Shown here: in pieces, positions 24,313 to 32,922 of the stretch
Layout: each line of letters begins with the position of its first letter
Position numbering within the stretch: position 1 is the stretch's first letter
Source: Nocardia araoensis NBRC 100135
Lineage (GTDB): Bacteria; Actinomycetota; Actinomycetes; Mycobacteriales; Mycobacteriaceae
Assembly: GCF_000308435.1 (NCBI RefSeq)
Contig: NZ_BAFR01000212.1
Location: forward strand, 1-64,000
Direction: 5' to 3'
Length of the DNA stretch: 64,000 nt
The notes under the pieces: generated by a model
What the model was told of the DNA's origin: nothing
Seen by the model: only the letters and a program-made list of their open reading frames with translations
The model's database searches: none
Made by a program: the position numbers and the translations under genes

Positions 24313-24340
24313 GAAAAGACCTGTGCGGCTAGCGCACAGG
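24313..24340 (-). terminator. Attenuator terminator between leader ORF and methyltransferase
   Basis: On the minus strand an 8-bp stem (CCTGTGCG with CGCACAGG, loop CTAGC; 24320-24340) is followed immediately by TCTTTTC. It begins two bases after the leader stop codon, so a ribosome stalled on the last leader codons would block its folding. The distance to the methyltransferase ATG is about 65 nt. Confidence 0.75.
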
Positions 24341-24342
24341 GA

Positions 24343-24411
24343 TCACCGGAGGTTCGTCTGGACCCGCGCCGAAGTGCGCGGGAAGTCGCCGAGAACCATG
24401 CCGAGCGTCAT
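24343..24411 (-). CDS. Leader peptide (22 aa) of the methyltransferase gene
   Basis: A short ORF with ATG at 24411 and TGA at 24345-24343. A good ribosome site, GAAAGG, is placed 7 nt upstream of the ATG. The peptide begins MTLGMVLGDFP and ends ARVQTNLR. An intrinsic terminator begins two bases after its stop. Leader ORF, terminator, then rRNA-type methyltransferase is the classic arrangement for antibiotic-induced attenuation in Gram-positives. Peptide expression and sensing are inferred; the ORF and the hairpin are directly visible. Confidence 0.7.
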   Translation of the reverse strand: MTLGMVLGDFPRTSARVQTNLR

Positions 24412-24610
24412 GACCGGACCTTTCCGTAGAGAGACACCAGAGTCTCCCACAGCGCTGCCCCAGTGAGAACTCCGGACCATGAGGCGACGAGCACCGCATG
24501 CCAGTCGCCTCAGGATCCGGACCGCCGCCCGATATGGCGGCTACGCGCACACCGGGCTCTGAAGGCCCACGAGCACGTGCGTCAGCTACGGAGGAAACGC
24601 GTCGGCTACT

Positions 24611-25126
24611 TCACGCCGCGCCGTTCGCCGGTTCGGCGTGCAACCGGCGGAACTTGCTGCCGTGGAAGACCAGCGGATCCACGTCGGTGCGGGTGGCGAT
24701 GCGGTGGATGCGCAGGATGACGACCGCGTGGTCGCCTGCCGGGACGTGGGCCTCCTGAACGCCCTCGATCCAGGCCGTCGCGCCGTCGATGAAGACGGCG
24801 TCACCGGAACCGCGGTGCAGCTGGATGTCACGGAAGCGATCGCCGTCGCGGGTGCCCAGCGAGCGGGCAGCGGCCTGCTGGTCGGTGCCGAGCAGGCTGA
24901 GGCCGAGGTGGCTGGCGGCGGCGAGCTTGGGCCAGGTGGCCGAGGAGTTCTGCACGCAGAACGAGACCAGCGGCGGATCGAGGGAGACGGGAACGAACGT
25001 GCTCACCGCCAGACCGTGCGGAGTTCCGTCGATTTCGGCGCACACCGCGACGACGCCGCTGGGGAAATTGGCGAACGCGCGACGCAGACCGGCTCCGTCG
25101 GCGGGGAATTCGAACAGGTCATGCAT
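24611..25126 (-). CDS. Flavin reductase-like FMN-binding protein
   Basis: A 171-aa flavin reductase domain protein, expected to pass electrons from NAD(P)H to free FMN or FAD for the monooxygenases upstream. Typical segments are FANFPSGVVAVCAEIDGTPHGLAVSTFVPVSLDPPLVSFCVQNSSATWPKL in order (split here only for reading) and the late GDHAVVILRIHRI...PLVFHGSKFRRL. ATG 25126 starts 8 bases inside the end of the preceding gene (ATGCATGA overlap). It is the last gene of the sulfur operon that starts at 29497. Confidence 0.9.
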   Translation of the reverse strand: MHDLFEFPADGAGLRRAFANFPSGVVAVCAEIDGTPHGLAVSTFVPVSLDPPLVSFCVQNSSATWPKLAAASHLGLSLLGTDQQAAARSLGTRDGDRFRDIQLHRGSGDAVFIDGATAWIEGVQEAHVPAGDHAVVILRIHRIATRTDVDPLVFHGSKFRRLHAEPANGAA

Positions 25127-25634
25127 GATTCGCAGCCTTCGAGCTGTGGGCCAGTGCCTGGGCGACCGAACGCCACCGACCACTGTACCGGTCGATGACG
25201 CCGTCCTCGGCGAAAGTGCGATCGGACAGGTAGAGCCCGGGCAACGCGGCGGTGGCCCCGATTTCGACGAGCACGGGCTTGAGCAGCAGGTCGGGAGCGA
25301 GGGCGTGGGCCGGTCCTGCGCCGAGCATCACCGGGACCGCGAGCACGCCTTCCAGGCCCGTCCCGCCCTCGAATTGTTCGAGGAACAGCTTCAGCAGACC
25401 GGTGTAGGTCGCCTTGAAGGTAGGGCTGGCGAAGACGACGAGTTCCGAACCCGCCACGGTGCGCACCGCTTCGGCCACGGCCGCGTCACCCCAGCTGAGC
25501 AGGGCGGGGCCGAACTCGACCAGGTCGACCACGGTGGGCTCCACCTCCGGCCGCAATCCCCGCGCGACCAGGGTGGCCGCGGTGAGCGTGCGTGACGCGG
25601 GTTTCGGATTTCCGACGACGACAGTGACCGTCAT
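25119..25634 (-). CDS. NADPH-dependent FMN reductase (SsuE/MsuE-like)
   Basis: A 171-aa flavodoxin-fold reductase. The N-terminal FMN loop is VVVGNPKPASRTLTAA (about 5-20). The second site is LVVFASPTFKATYTGLLKLFLEQ (about 65-87), the PxxxxxxPGxLK-type region of this family. It would supply FMNH2 to the SfnG and SfnB-like enzymes. The start ATG is at 25634 with AAAGGAG upstream; longer frames are shadows. It overlaps the flavin reductase gene by eight bases and follows the SfnB-like gene by 11 bp. Confidence 0.9.
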   Translation of the reverse strand: MTVTVVVGNPKPASRTLTAATLVARGLRPEVEPTVVDLVEFGPALLSWGDAAVAEAVRTVAGSELVVFASPTFKATYTGLLKLFLEQFEGGTGLEGVLAVPVMLGAGPAHALAPDLLLKPVLVEIGATAALPGLYLSDRTFAEDGVIDRYSGRWRSVAQALAHSSKAANHA

Positions 25635-25645
25635 TTCGTCTCCTT

Positions 25646-26863
25646 TCAGATCACACCGTGTAGCGGTGGCGCGGCGTCGTGCAGCAGTGCCCTGCCGATG
25701 TGCTGGTACTTCCAGCGCACCGGATCGTGCAGGGTGTGCGTGCGCGCGTTGCGCCAGAAGTGGTGCAGGTTGAGATCCGCCGCCGCGCTGCGCGTTCCGG
25801 CGACTTCGAACAGCGCGGCCGACACGTCGTTGGCGGCGCGGTCGGCGAGCACTTTGGCGGTCGCCACGGCCAGCGACGCCTGGGCGATGTTCGCGGCGCT
25901 GGGATCGATCCTGATGGCCGCGTCCAACGCCCATCCCGCCGACGAGAGGGTCGCCTCCGCGGCGGTCACCGCGACGGACAATTCGCCGAAGCGCTGGATC
26001 AACAGCGGGTCGTCCACCGCGTTCGCCACCCCCGCCTCGAACCACGGACGACTCTTCGTGCGCACGAATTCCGTCGCCGCGCTGAGCGCGCCCCTGGCGA
26101 TACCGGTGTCGATGGCGGCGTGCAGCAACTGTGCGAACGCGCCGTAGCCGGTGGGTGCGCGCACCGCGCCGGAGCGGGGAATCACCTGGTCACGATCGAC
26201 GAGCACGCCGTCGAACGACACCGTTCCACTGCCGGTGGTGCGCTGCCCGATCCCGTTCCAGTCGTCCACGACGCGCACGCCGGGAGTATTGGCGGGCAGG
26301 TAGACGATGTACTCACCGGGTTCGAGACCGCTGCGCCCCTCCGGGTCGTCCAGCCGGGTCAGCACCGCGAACAGATCGGCGAACAGCGAGCCGGTGCAGT
26401 AGTACTTCACGCCGTCCACCCGGAACCGATCATCGACCGGCCGCAAGGTGGTCGCGATGTCGGCGACGGTCGCGCCGCCGCGCTCGGACTGCGCGTTGGC
26501 GATGCGCCCGCCGTCGAGCACCCGCCCGAAGTACCGCTCCTGCTGCTGCGCCGTACCCGCGAGCCGGAGCAGGTTCACGTACACGAAGTGGCTGTGCGGG
26601 ATCTGCGCGATATTGGGATCGGCGGTGGCGAGAATGCGCGTCACTTCCGCGACCGCGCTCGGCGGCAGATCCGCGCCGCCGTGCGCGGCGGGCACGGTGA
26701 TCGCGAGCAGACCGCTGGCCGCCAGCCGATCGACCTGCGCGTACGGCAGCGCGCGCTCCCGGTCGCGTTCGGCGGCTCCCGGCGCGAAATCCGCCGCGAG
26801 CCGCTGGGCGACCGCGAACGCCTGTGCCGCCGACAGGATGCGATCGGCGGCGACCGCGGTCAT
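25646..26863 (-). CDS. SfnB/DszC-like flavin monooxygenase (acyl-CoA dehydrogenase fold)
   Basis: A 405-aa member of the acyl-CoA-dehydrogenase-fold monooxygenases used in sulfur scavenging. The N terminus has DRLAASGLLAITVPAAHGGAD. The middle has AQSERGGATVADIATTL and DGVKYYCTGSLFADLF, as in SfnB and DszC. The C-terminal LNLHHFWRNARTHTLHDPVRWKYQHIG is diagnostic of this subgroup (HxxWRNxRTHTLHDP). It would oxygenate an organosulfur compound using reduced FMN from its neighbours. Its ATG overlaps the sfnG stop (TGATG). Confidence 0.9.
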   Translation of the reverse strand: MTAVAADRILSAAQAFAVAQRLAADFAPGAAERDRERALPYAQVDRLAASGLLAITVPAAHGGADLPPSAVAEVTRILATADPNIAQIPHSHFVYVNLLRLAGTAQQQERYFGRVLDGGRIANAQSERGGATVADIATTLRPVDDRFRVDGVKYYCTGSLFADLFAVLTRLDDPEGRSGLEPGEYIVYLPANTPGVRVVDDWNGIGQRTTGSGTVSFDGVLVDRDQVIPRSGAVRAPTGYGAFAQLLHAAIDTGIARGALSAATEFVRTKSRPWFEAGVANAVDDPLLIQRFGELSVAVTAAEATLSSAGWALDAAIRIDPSAANIAQASLAVATAKVLADRAANDVSAALFEVAGTRSAAADLNLHHFWRNARTHTLHDPVRWKYQHIGRALLHDAAPPLHGVI

Positions 26864-27978
26864 CAGTTCACCGCCGCGACGGGCCGCTGCGCGGCTTCCA
26901 GCTCGCGCACCAGCGGGAGCACCTTCGCGCCGAAGTACTCGATCTCCTCCTGGAAGTCCAGGAAGCCGCCGAGGATCAGGTCGACGCCGAGCTGCTTGTA
27001 GGCGACGATCCGTTCGGCCACCTGCTCCGGCGTGCCGATCAGCTGGGTGCGGAAACCGTCGTTGTACTGCACCAGGTCCTCGAACGTGGAATCGGCCCAC
27101 ATGCCCTTGCGGTCCTTGGTGGACGCGCCCGCCTGCTGCACCGCGTCGCGGAAGCCCTCCACCGCGGGCTTGTTCGCCTTCTCGATGATCTCGCGCAAGG
27201 TGTCGCGGGCTTCGGCCTCCGTGTCGCGGGCGATGATGAAGCCGTTGAGCCCGAATTTCACCTCGCGGTCGTGCGCGCGGGCGACGGAGCGCAGGTCGTC
27301 GAGTTGTTCGGTGACGCCGTCGAAGTCCTTGCCGTTGGAGAAGTACCAGTCGGCGTAGCGGCCGCCGTTGCGCCGAGCGGCGGTCGAGTTGCCGCCTTGG
27401 AACAGTTCGGGGTTCGGCCGCTCGGGGGTGTTCAGCGGCTTCGGCTTCAGGGTGAAGTCCCGGATGCGGTAGAAATCGCCGCCGTAGTTCACGTTGTCCT
27501 CGGTCCAGATCTTGCGGATCACCTCGAGGAATTCGGCGCTGCGCCGGTAGCGCTCGTCGTGCTCGAGCCACGGCTCGCCGAGCGCGGTGAACTCGCCCGC
27601 GAACCAGCCGGACACGACGTTGATGGCGAACCGGCCATTGGAAAGGTGGTCGGCGGTGGCGCCGAATTTGGCCAGCACCGCGGGGTGCCACAGCCCGGGA
27701 TGCACGGCCGCGATGACCTTCAGCCGCTCGGTCGCGCCGAGCAGCGCGAGGCTGAACGAGGTCGATTCGTGCTGGTATTCCGCGCCGTAGGAGGCGGTGT
27801 AGCGCACCTGGGACAGCGCGTAGTCGAAGCCGTTGTTCTCCGCGGTCTGCGCGAGCTTCTTGTTGTATTCGAAATCCCAGCTGGTGCGCTGTTCGATATC
27901 GCTGGTGACCAGTCCCCCGCTGACATTGGGCACCCAGTAGGCGAATCGGATCTGCTCGGCGATCTGCTCCGTGGTCAT
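26863..27978 (-). CDS. sfnG: Dimethylsulfone monooxygenase-type LLM flavin oxidoreductase
   Basis: A 371-aa bacterial-luciferase-fold monooxygenase. It carries the SfnG signature FAYWVPNVSGGLVTSDIEQRTSWDFEYNKKLAQ in its first 45 residues, then GAEYQHESTSFSLALL, VIAAVHPGLWHP, NGRFAINVVSGWFAGEFTALGE and LEHDERYRRS. SfnG converts dimethylsulfone to methanesulfinate with FMNH2 and O2. The match to that subfamily is strong by eye, but the true substrate could be another sulfone. The ATG has GGAG 7 nt upstream. It is followed without a gap by the SfnB-like gene and the reductases. Confidence 0.9.
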   Translation of the reverse strand: MTTEQIAEQIRFAYWVPNVSGGLVTSDIEQRTSWDFEYNKKLAQTAENNGFDYALSQVRYTASYGAEYQHESTSFSLALLGATERLKVIAAVHPGLWHPAVLAKFGATADHLSNGRFAINVVSGWFAGEFTALGEPWLEHDERYRRSAEFLEVIRKIWTEDNVNYGGDFYRIRDFTLKPKPLNTPERPNPELFQGGNSTAARRNGGRYADWYFSNGKDFDGVTEQLDDLRSVARAHDREVKFGLNGFIIARDTEAEARDTLREIIEKANKPAVEGFRDAVQQAGASTKDRKGMWADSTFEDLVQYNDGFRTQLIGTPEQVAERIVAYKQLGVDLILGGFLDFQEEIEYFGAKVLPLVRELEAAQRPVAAVN

Positions 27979-28105
27979 AGCTGCTCCATGGTTATCGGGG
28001 GTAGCCGTCGGATCGGAGGCCGGACGCCACGCATGCGTCCGGCGCTCCTTCCACTCCAGCACCGGCCCCCGGTCGGGACGAGGTTTTGAATCTGCGCGAT
28101 TCGGA

Positions 28106-29497
28106 TCAGGCGTCGGCCAGCGCGGGCGAGTAGCCCGACCTGGCGAACTTGCCCGCGGGCGCGAACCGGCCCAGTAGCGCGGCGGCGTCCTCGCCGGTGA
28201 CCCGCGTGATGAACTCGTTGACCGCTTCCGGCGAGTCGACGGGCAGGAACGGCTGCGGGCGGTGCAGCAGGCCGACCAGCGCCGACGCGAACGCCGGGTC
28301 GACGGCCGCGGCGGCGAAGAACGCGTTGCCGACCTCGGCCAGCTCGGGATCGCTGAGGAACAGCCTGGTCACCTTGTTCGCCGCGTCGGCGCGCGCGGCG
28401 AGGAACGCGGCGTACTGCCGCGCGATCCACGCCTCGTCGAACGGTCCTTCGTGCACGGCGGCCGCCGCGACCAGCCGCTGGGCCTGGATCAGGCCGCTCT
28501 GCGCGCCCTGCCCGGCGATCGGGTCGTAGGCGATGGCGGTGTCACCGAGCGCGGCGACCACATGCCCGCCTGTGGTGCGCCCGACCCCCGACCGCACGAC
28601 CGGGCGCACCGCGCCCTTCAGCCACGAGTGCGGGTCCTCGGGAATGGTCTTGGTGGCCAGCACCTCCGGCAGATCCCACTCGATGTAGTCGCGGTAGAGG
28701 TCCTGCACGATCCGGTGCGCCGACTCGGCGGAGTCGGCGCCGGCGAATCGCTTCTCCCAGTCACTGCCGGGGCGCGCCCAGCCGAGGAATGCCCAGCTCG
28801 GCCCCGCATCCTTGTGCAGGTACGGGCCCCACCACCCCTCGCCCTGATCGGCGAGGATGGAGAAGCCGCTGTGCGCGCCGCCCGCCACGCTGCGATGAGC
28901 GAAGACGTTCTCGTCGTGGCCGAGTCCGGTGACTACGACGGTGAGCAACGACCGCTGCGGCGCGTCGTAGGGGGTGCGCTGCGCGTCGACGGGGAACAGG
29001 TCCGACAGACCGCCGCGACCGGTCGCGACCAGGGTGAGGTCGTTGGCGGCGGCGATGCCGTCGAGCGTCTCCGGCGTCACCTGCTCCACCACGAACCGGC
29101 CGCCGCGCTCCAGGAACGCGGTGAGCCGCTCGTCGGCCTTGAGCCGGGTGTCCACCGCGACGCCGACGTATCCGTCGAAATGCCCGTCGAATTGGATCAA
29201 TTCGGGGCGGTCGGGACCGGGGCCCGCGATGCGAACGCTCAAGCCGGTGTGCCGGGGCGCACGCGCGGTATAGCTGTCCAAGCCGAGCGCGGCCTCGGCC
29301 TGCTGGGTCTCGCCGAATTCGAGCGCGGTGCCGGTGGCGGGCACGTCGTCACGCAGAGCGCGCTGATCACGCTCGCTGTAGAGGCTGACGTCGAAACCGG
29401 CGTCGAGAAGTCCTAGCGCCGCAGTGACGCCGGTCTGTCCGGCACCGATAACCGCGGCCGAACGAGTGGAACGGGATACGGATTGCTGCGAAGTCAT
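28106..29497 (-). CDS. Styrene/indole monooxygenase-like flavoprotein (StyA type)
   Basis: A 463-aa single-component FAD hydroxylase. The FAD-binding Rossmann loop is AVIGAGQTGVTAALGLLDAGFDVSLYSE (about 15-42). The StyA family features are RFVVEQVTPETL, TLVATGRGGLSDLFPVD, EGWWGPYLHKDAGPSWAFLGWARPGSDWEKRF, and the second FAD motif ALGDTAIAYDPIAGQGAQSGLIQA. StyA enzymes need reduced FAD from a separate reductase, which the flavin reductase at 24611 could provide. In this setting the substrate may be a thioether, since StyA relatives also oxidise sulfides. It lies 127 bp upstream of sfnG. There is no clear ribosome site at 29497. Confidence 0.85.
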   Translation of the reverse strand: MTSQQSVSRSTRSAAVIGAGQTGVTAALGLLDAGFDVSLYSERDQRALRDDVPATGTALEFGETQQAEAALGLDSYTARAPRHTGLSVRIAGPGPDRPELIQFDGHFDGYVGVAVDTRLKADERLTAFLERGGRFVVEQVTPETLDGIAAANDLTLVATGRGGLSDLFPVDAQRTPYDAPQRSLLTVVVTGLGHDENVFAHRSVAGGAHSGFSILADQGEGWWGPYLHKDAGPSWAFLGWARPGSDWEKRFAGADSAESAHRIVQDLYRDYIEWDLPEVLATKTIPEDPHSWLKGAVRPVVRSGVGRTTGGHVVAALGDTAIAYDPIAGQGAQSGLIQAQRLVAAAAVHEGPFDEAWIARQYAAFLAARADAANKVTRLFLSDPELAEVGNAFFAAAAVDPAFASALVGLLHRPQPFLPVDSPEAVNEFITRVTGEDAAALLGRFAPAGKFARSGYSPALADA

Positions 29498-29595
29498 GCA
29501 GGAATGATGCGATGGCCGCACGATGCTCGCCGAGTGTTGCGATCACCGAGAATCAATGGGCAGACAGCGAATTCCCGGCGCGTACCATTCGGCCC

Positions 29596-30078
29596 ATGTC
29601 GTTTGTCGTCGCCGAACTCACCGGAGACCGCACGGAACAGTACCGTCAGCTCGCCGCTCAGGCCGAAGCGCTGGTCGCGGGTGAGACCGACCGCATCGCC
29701 AACGCCGCGAATCTGTCCGCGCTGGTATTCCATGCATTATCGGATGTGAATTGGGTGGGTTTCTATTTCTACGACGGGCGAGAACTCGTAGTCGGCCCGT
29801 TTCAGGGCAAACCCGCCTGTGTGCGCATCGCGTTGGGGAAAGGCGTGTGCGGCACGGCTGCACAGACCAGAAGCACCCAACTCGTACCCGATGTGCACAC
29901 CTTCGAGGGACACATCGCGTGCGATGCCGATACACGTTCGGAAATAGTCGTGCCGTTGGTCCGCGACGATTCGCTGATCGGAGTATTCGATCTCGACAGT
30001 CCGCGCCCCGAGCGCTTCGACGACATCGATCGCGCGGGGCTGGAAGCGGTAGCCGAGATATTTCTCGCGGCGATCTGA
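29596..30078 (+). CDS. msrC: Free methionine-(R)-sulfoxide reductase (GAF domain)
   Basis: A 160-aa GAF-fold enzyme reducing free L-methionine-(R)-sulfoxide to methionine with thioredoxin-type reductants. The fRMsr signature is complete: NWVGFYFYDGRELVVGPFQGKPACVRI and GKGVCGTAA, then VHTFEGHIACD and SEIVVPL. The three redox cysteines are Cys75, Cys85 and Cys109. It is divergent from the StyA-like gene and convergent with the DszA-like gene, so it sits inside the sulfur locus on its own transcript. Confidence 0.95.
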   Translation: MSFVVAELTGDRTEQYRQLAAQAEALVAGETDRIANAANLSALVFHALSDVNWVGFYFYDGRELVVGPFQGKPACVRIALGKGVCGTAAQTRSTQLVPDVHTFEGHIACDADTRSEIVVPLVRDDSLIGVFDLDSPRPERFDDIDRAGLEAVAEIFLAAI

Positions 30079-30095
30079 TTCGTCGGCCGGAAAGC

Positions 30096-30133
30096 CGGAC
30101 GGCGCCGGGCCACGAAGGCTTCGGCGCCGTCCG
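30096..30133. terminator. Bidirectional terminator between msrC and the DszA-like gene
   Basis: A perfect 12-bp inverted repeat (CGGACGGCGCCG) with a 14-nt loop lies between two convergent stops. Confidence 0.8.
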
Positions 30134-30139
30134 AGCACA

Positions 30140-31573
30140 TTACGAGTTCGCCTCGACCGTCGCTCCCGGCCGCGAAACAGTATCCGGCAGGGCCGTCGAT
30201 CCCTGGCCGCCCAGCCGGTAGCTCGCGCCGCGATGGTCGGTGGGCAACCGGTCACCCGCGCCGAACAACGCGTTGCGCAGCGTGCCCGGCGTGTACTCCG
30301 GGGCGTACGCGCCTCGGGCGGTCAATACCGGGACCACGTGCCGGACGATGTCTTCGAACGTTCCCGGCGTGATCGCGTAGGCCAGGTTGAAGCCGTCCAG
30401 ATCGGTTTCGGCGGCCCACTCCTGGAGCAGGTCGGCGACCGTTTCCCCGGAACCGACGAAAACCGGGCCCATGCCGCCGATGCCCGCCCACTTGCCGATG
30501 TCGCGCACGGTCCATTCCCGCCCGTCGTCATCGAATTCCTGGAACGCCGCCACCGCCGACTGGATCGCGTTGCTTTCGACCTGGCCGATCGGGTCGTCGA
30601 GGTCGTAGCGGGACAGGTCGATGCCCATCCAGCCGGACATGAACACCAACCCGCCCTCGACGCTCGCGTAGGACAGGTACTCCTCGTGTTTGCGCCGCGC
30701 CGCCTCGTCGGTCGCGTCGGTGACGATCGTCGCCAGTGCGTAGACGCGTGCCGCGTCACGGGCGCGGCCTGCCGCCTCCAGCGCGTCCCTGATCCGGGAA
30801 ACGGTCTGCGCGAGCACGCGTTTCGACGGACCGGCGATGAAGATGGCCTCGGCGTTCTCGGCCGCGAACCGCACGCCGCGTGGCGACGCGCCCGCCTGGT
30901 AGATCACCGGCGTGCGTTGTGGCGACGGCTCCGACAGGTGGATGCCCGGCACGGCGTAGTGCGTGCCGTGATGACCGATGTGGTGCACTTTGGCCGGGTC
31001 CACGTAGACGCCCGCGGCCGCGTCGCGGACCACCGCGTCGTCCTCCCACGAGCCCTCCCACAGCTTGTACAGCACCTCGAGGTACTCGTCGGCCTGGTTG
31101 TAGCGCTCGTCGTGGTCGAGTTGGTCGGCCGCGCCGAAATTGCGCGCGGCGGAAGGCAGATAGCCGGTCACGACGTTCCAGCCGAGCCTGCCGTTGGTGA
31201 GATGGTCGAGCGTCGACAGCCGCCGCGCGAACGGGTACGGGTGCTCGAATCCGGTGCCGGTGGTGATGCCGAACCCGAGATGCTCGGTCACCGCGGCCAT
31301 GGCGGAGACCAGCAGCAGCGGGTCGGCCACCGGGATCTGCGCGCCTTGGCGCAGCGCGGCGATGTCGTTGCCGCCGTAGACGTCATAGGTACCCAGGACG
31401 TCGGCGATGAAGATGCCGTCGAAGCGGCCGCGTTCCAGCAGCTTCGCCAGCTCGGTCCAGTAGCCCAGCTCCTTGTAACGGTGCGACTGGTCTTCGGGGT
31501 GTCGCCACAGGCCCGGGGACTGATGGGCGACGCAATTCATGTCGAAGGCGTTGAACCGGATCCGGCGGGTCAC
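30140..31573 (-). CDS. DszA/NtaA-type LLM flavin monooxygenase
   Basis: A 477-aa FMNH2-dependent monooxygenase of the NtaA/SnaA/DszA subfamily. Diagnostic segments are CVAHQSPGLWRHPEDQS, LLERGRFDGIFIADVLGTYD, LDHLTNGRLGWNVVTGYLPSAARNFG, LDHDERYNQADEYLEVLYKLWEGSW, YVDPAKVHHIGHHG and PVIYQAGASPRGVRFAAENAEAIF. DszA opens dibenzothiophene sulfone; other members attack nitrilotriacetate or sulfides, so the substrate is not fixed. The GTG start overlaps the DszC-like stop by four bases. Reduced flavin probably comes from the two reductases at 24.6-25.6 kb. Confidence 0.88.
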   Translation of the reverse strand: MTRRIRFNAFDMNCVAHQSPGLWRHPEDQSHRYKELGYWTELAKLLERGRFDGIFIADVLGTYDVYGGNDIAALRQGAQIPVADPLLLVSAMAAVTEHLGFGITTGTGFEHPYPFARRLSTLDHLTNGRLGWNVVTGYLPSAARNFGAADQLDHDERYNQADEYLEVLYKLWEGSWEDDAVVRDAAAGVYVDPAKVHHIGHHGTHYAVPGIHLSEPSPQRTPVIYQAGASPRGVRFAAENAEAIFIAGPSKRVLAQTVSRIRDALEAAGRARDAARVYALATIVTDATDEAARRKHEEYLSYASVEGGLVFMSGWMGIDLSRYDLDDPIGQVESNAIQSAVAAFQEFDDDGREWTVRDIGKWAGIGGMGPVFVGSGETVADLLQEWAAETDLDGFNLAYAITPGTFEDIVRHVVPVLTARGAYAPEYTPGTLRNALFGAGDRLPTDHRGASYRLGGQGSTALPDTVSRPGATVEANS

Positions 31574-32793
31574 TGTGCGGCTCCGGCAGCCGGTGTGCGT
31601 TCGCCCGCGCTCCACGCGAACGGCAGATCAGCGCCGTTGAGCAGGTGGTCGCCGATCGCCCGCGCCTTCTGGATCGCCGGGTTGTGCACCGAGATGGTGC
31701 GGGCGTTGCGCCAGTGCCGATCCAATCGCAGCCGTTCGGAAACGACCGAAGCGCCGCCCACTTCGAACAACAACGAGGTCGCGGGCAGCACCAGATCGAT
31801 GACGGCGAGCTGGGCCCGAGCCGCCGCGAGTTCGGCCGCCACCACCGCGCTCTCGTCCTTCGCGCCACCCGCGAGCACCCCGTCGAGCACGTCGGCGACG
31901 GCGAGCACGCTCGCTTCGGCGGCGAACGCGGCCGCCGACAGGCGTCCGATCACCTGCTGCACCAGTGGGTCGTGCCGCGGCAGGTCGGCGGCGGAATGCG
32001 TGTAGCCGCGGGTGCGCGCCGCGACCCACTCCCGGACGTCGCGCTCGGCGCGCTTGGCGATGCCCGCCAGCACCGCGAGCTGGACCAGTTGCAGGTAGGA
32101 GGTCGCGTAGGTCGGGCCAGGCGCGCCGTAGCCGGGGCCGAGAATGCGATCCTCGGTCACCACCACATCGGTGAATTCCGTTGTTCCGCTGGCCGTCAGC
32201 CGCTGGCCGAAGCCGTCCCAGTCGTCGTGCTGACGCACTCCCTCGGCATTCGCGTCCACCAGCACCCCGACGCGCTCACCGTTCCGGTCGGCGGCGGCCA
32301 GGATGTAGTCTGCGTACAGCGATCCCGTGCTGTAGTACTTCACACCGTTGAGCAGCCACCGCCCGCCGTCCTCGGTCAGCGTGGTGCGGTAGCGGTCCAC
32401 CGCGCCGACACCGGGTTCGGTGATCGCGTTGCCCACCAGCGTGCCCTCGGCCACCGCGCGCAGCCACCGCTCCCGCTCGGGCCCCTGCTCCGCCAGCAGT
32501 TGATCCTCGACGAACGAGAAGTGCACCCGCAACGCCTGCGGCAGATTCGATTCCGCGGCGGCGAGCTCGATGAGCAGCCGGAACAGCTGCCGGACGGTGA
32601 CGCCGTACCCGCCGAACTCGACCGGAACGCGCAGCGCGCCGAACTTCGCCGCGCGCAGCAGTCCGACCTCGTCGTAAGGCAGCGTGCGATCGATTTCTCG
32701 CGTCACGGCTCCCTGGGCGATCCGGTCGAAGATCGGGCCGAAGATCGCATCCAGTTCGGAATCGGTAGTGGATTTCGCCTCGGTGGTCGTCAT
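31570..32793 (-). CDS. DszC/SfnB-like flavin monooxygenase (acyl-CoA dehydrogenase fold)
   Basis: A 407-aa protein homologous to the one at 25646. It contains FGALRVPVEFGGYGVTVRQLFRLLIELAAAESNLPQ, NAITEPGVGAVDRYRTTL, NGVKYYSTGSLYADYI, HDDWDGFGQRLTASGTTEF and the diagnostic C-terminal DRHWRNARTISVHNPAIQKARAIG. It would perform S-oxidation ahead of the DszA-like enzyme, with which it is translationally coupled. The start is ATG 32793; the frame to 32811 adds six residues. Confidence 0.88.
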   Translation of the reverse strand: MTTTEAKSTTDSELDAIFGPIFDRIAQGAVTREIDRTLPYDEVGLLRAAKFGALRVPVEFGGYGVTVRQLFRLLIELAAAESNLPQALRVHFSFVEDQLLAEQGPERERWLRAVAEGTLVGNAITEPGVGAVDRYRTTLTEDGGRWLLNGVKYYSTGSLYADYILAAADRNGERVGVLVDANAEGVRQHDDWDGFGQRLTASGTTEFTDVVVTEDRILGPGYGAPGPTYATSYLQLVQLAVLAGIAKRAERDVREWVAARTRGYTHSAADLPRHDPLVQQVIGRLSAAAFAAEASVLAVADVLDGVLAGGAKDESAVVAAELAAARAQLAVIDLVLPATSLLFEVGGASVVSERLRLDRHWRNARTISVHNPAIQKARAIGDHLLNGADLPFAWSAGERTPAAGAAQ

Positions 32794-32922
32794 CAGCCCA
32801 CCATCGCGCAACCCGTCCGGTCACTCACGGTTTGCCATCAGCGCGATCGAAATAGTCGCTGCCGCCCGCGCCGTCGCGCTCGACGCGGTATCGGTGTCGG
32901 TGCCCACCGCTACAGTCGCGGC

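Noticed and set aside
24329-24550. A 73-codon minus-strand frame across the attenuator
   Set aside because: It covers the terminator hairpin in another frame and lacks a ribosome site; the 22-codon leader fits better.
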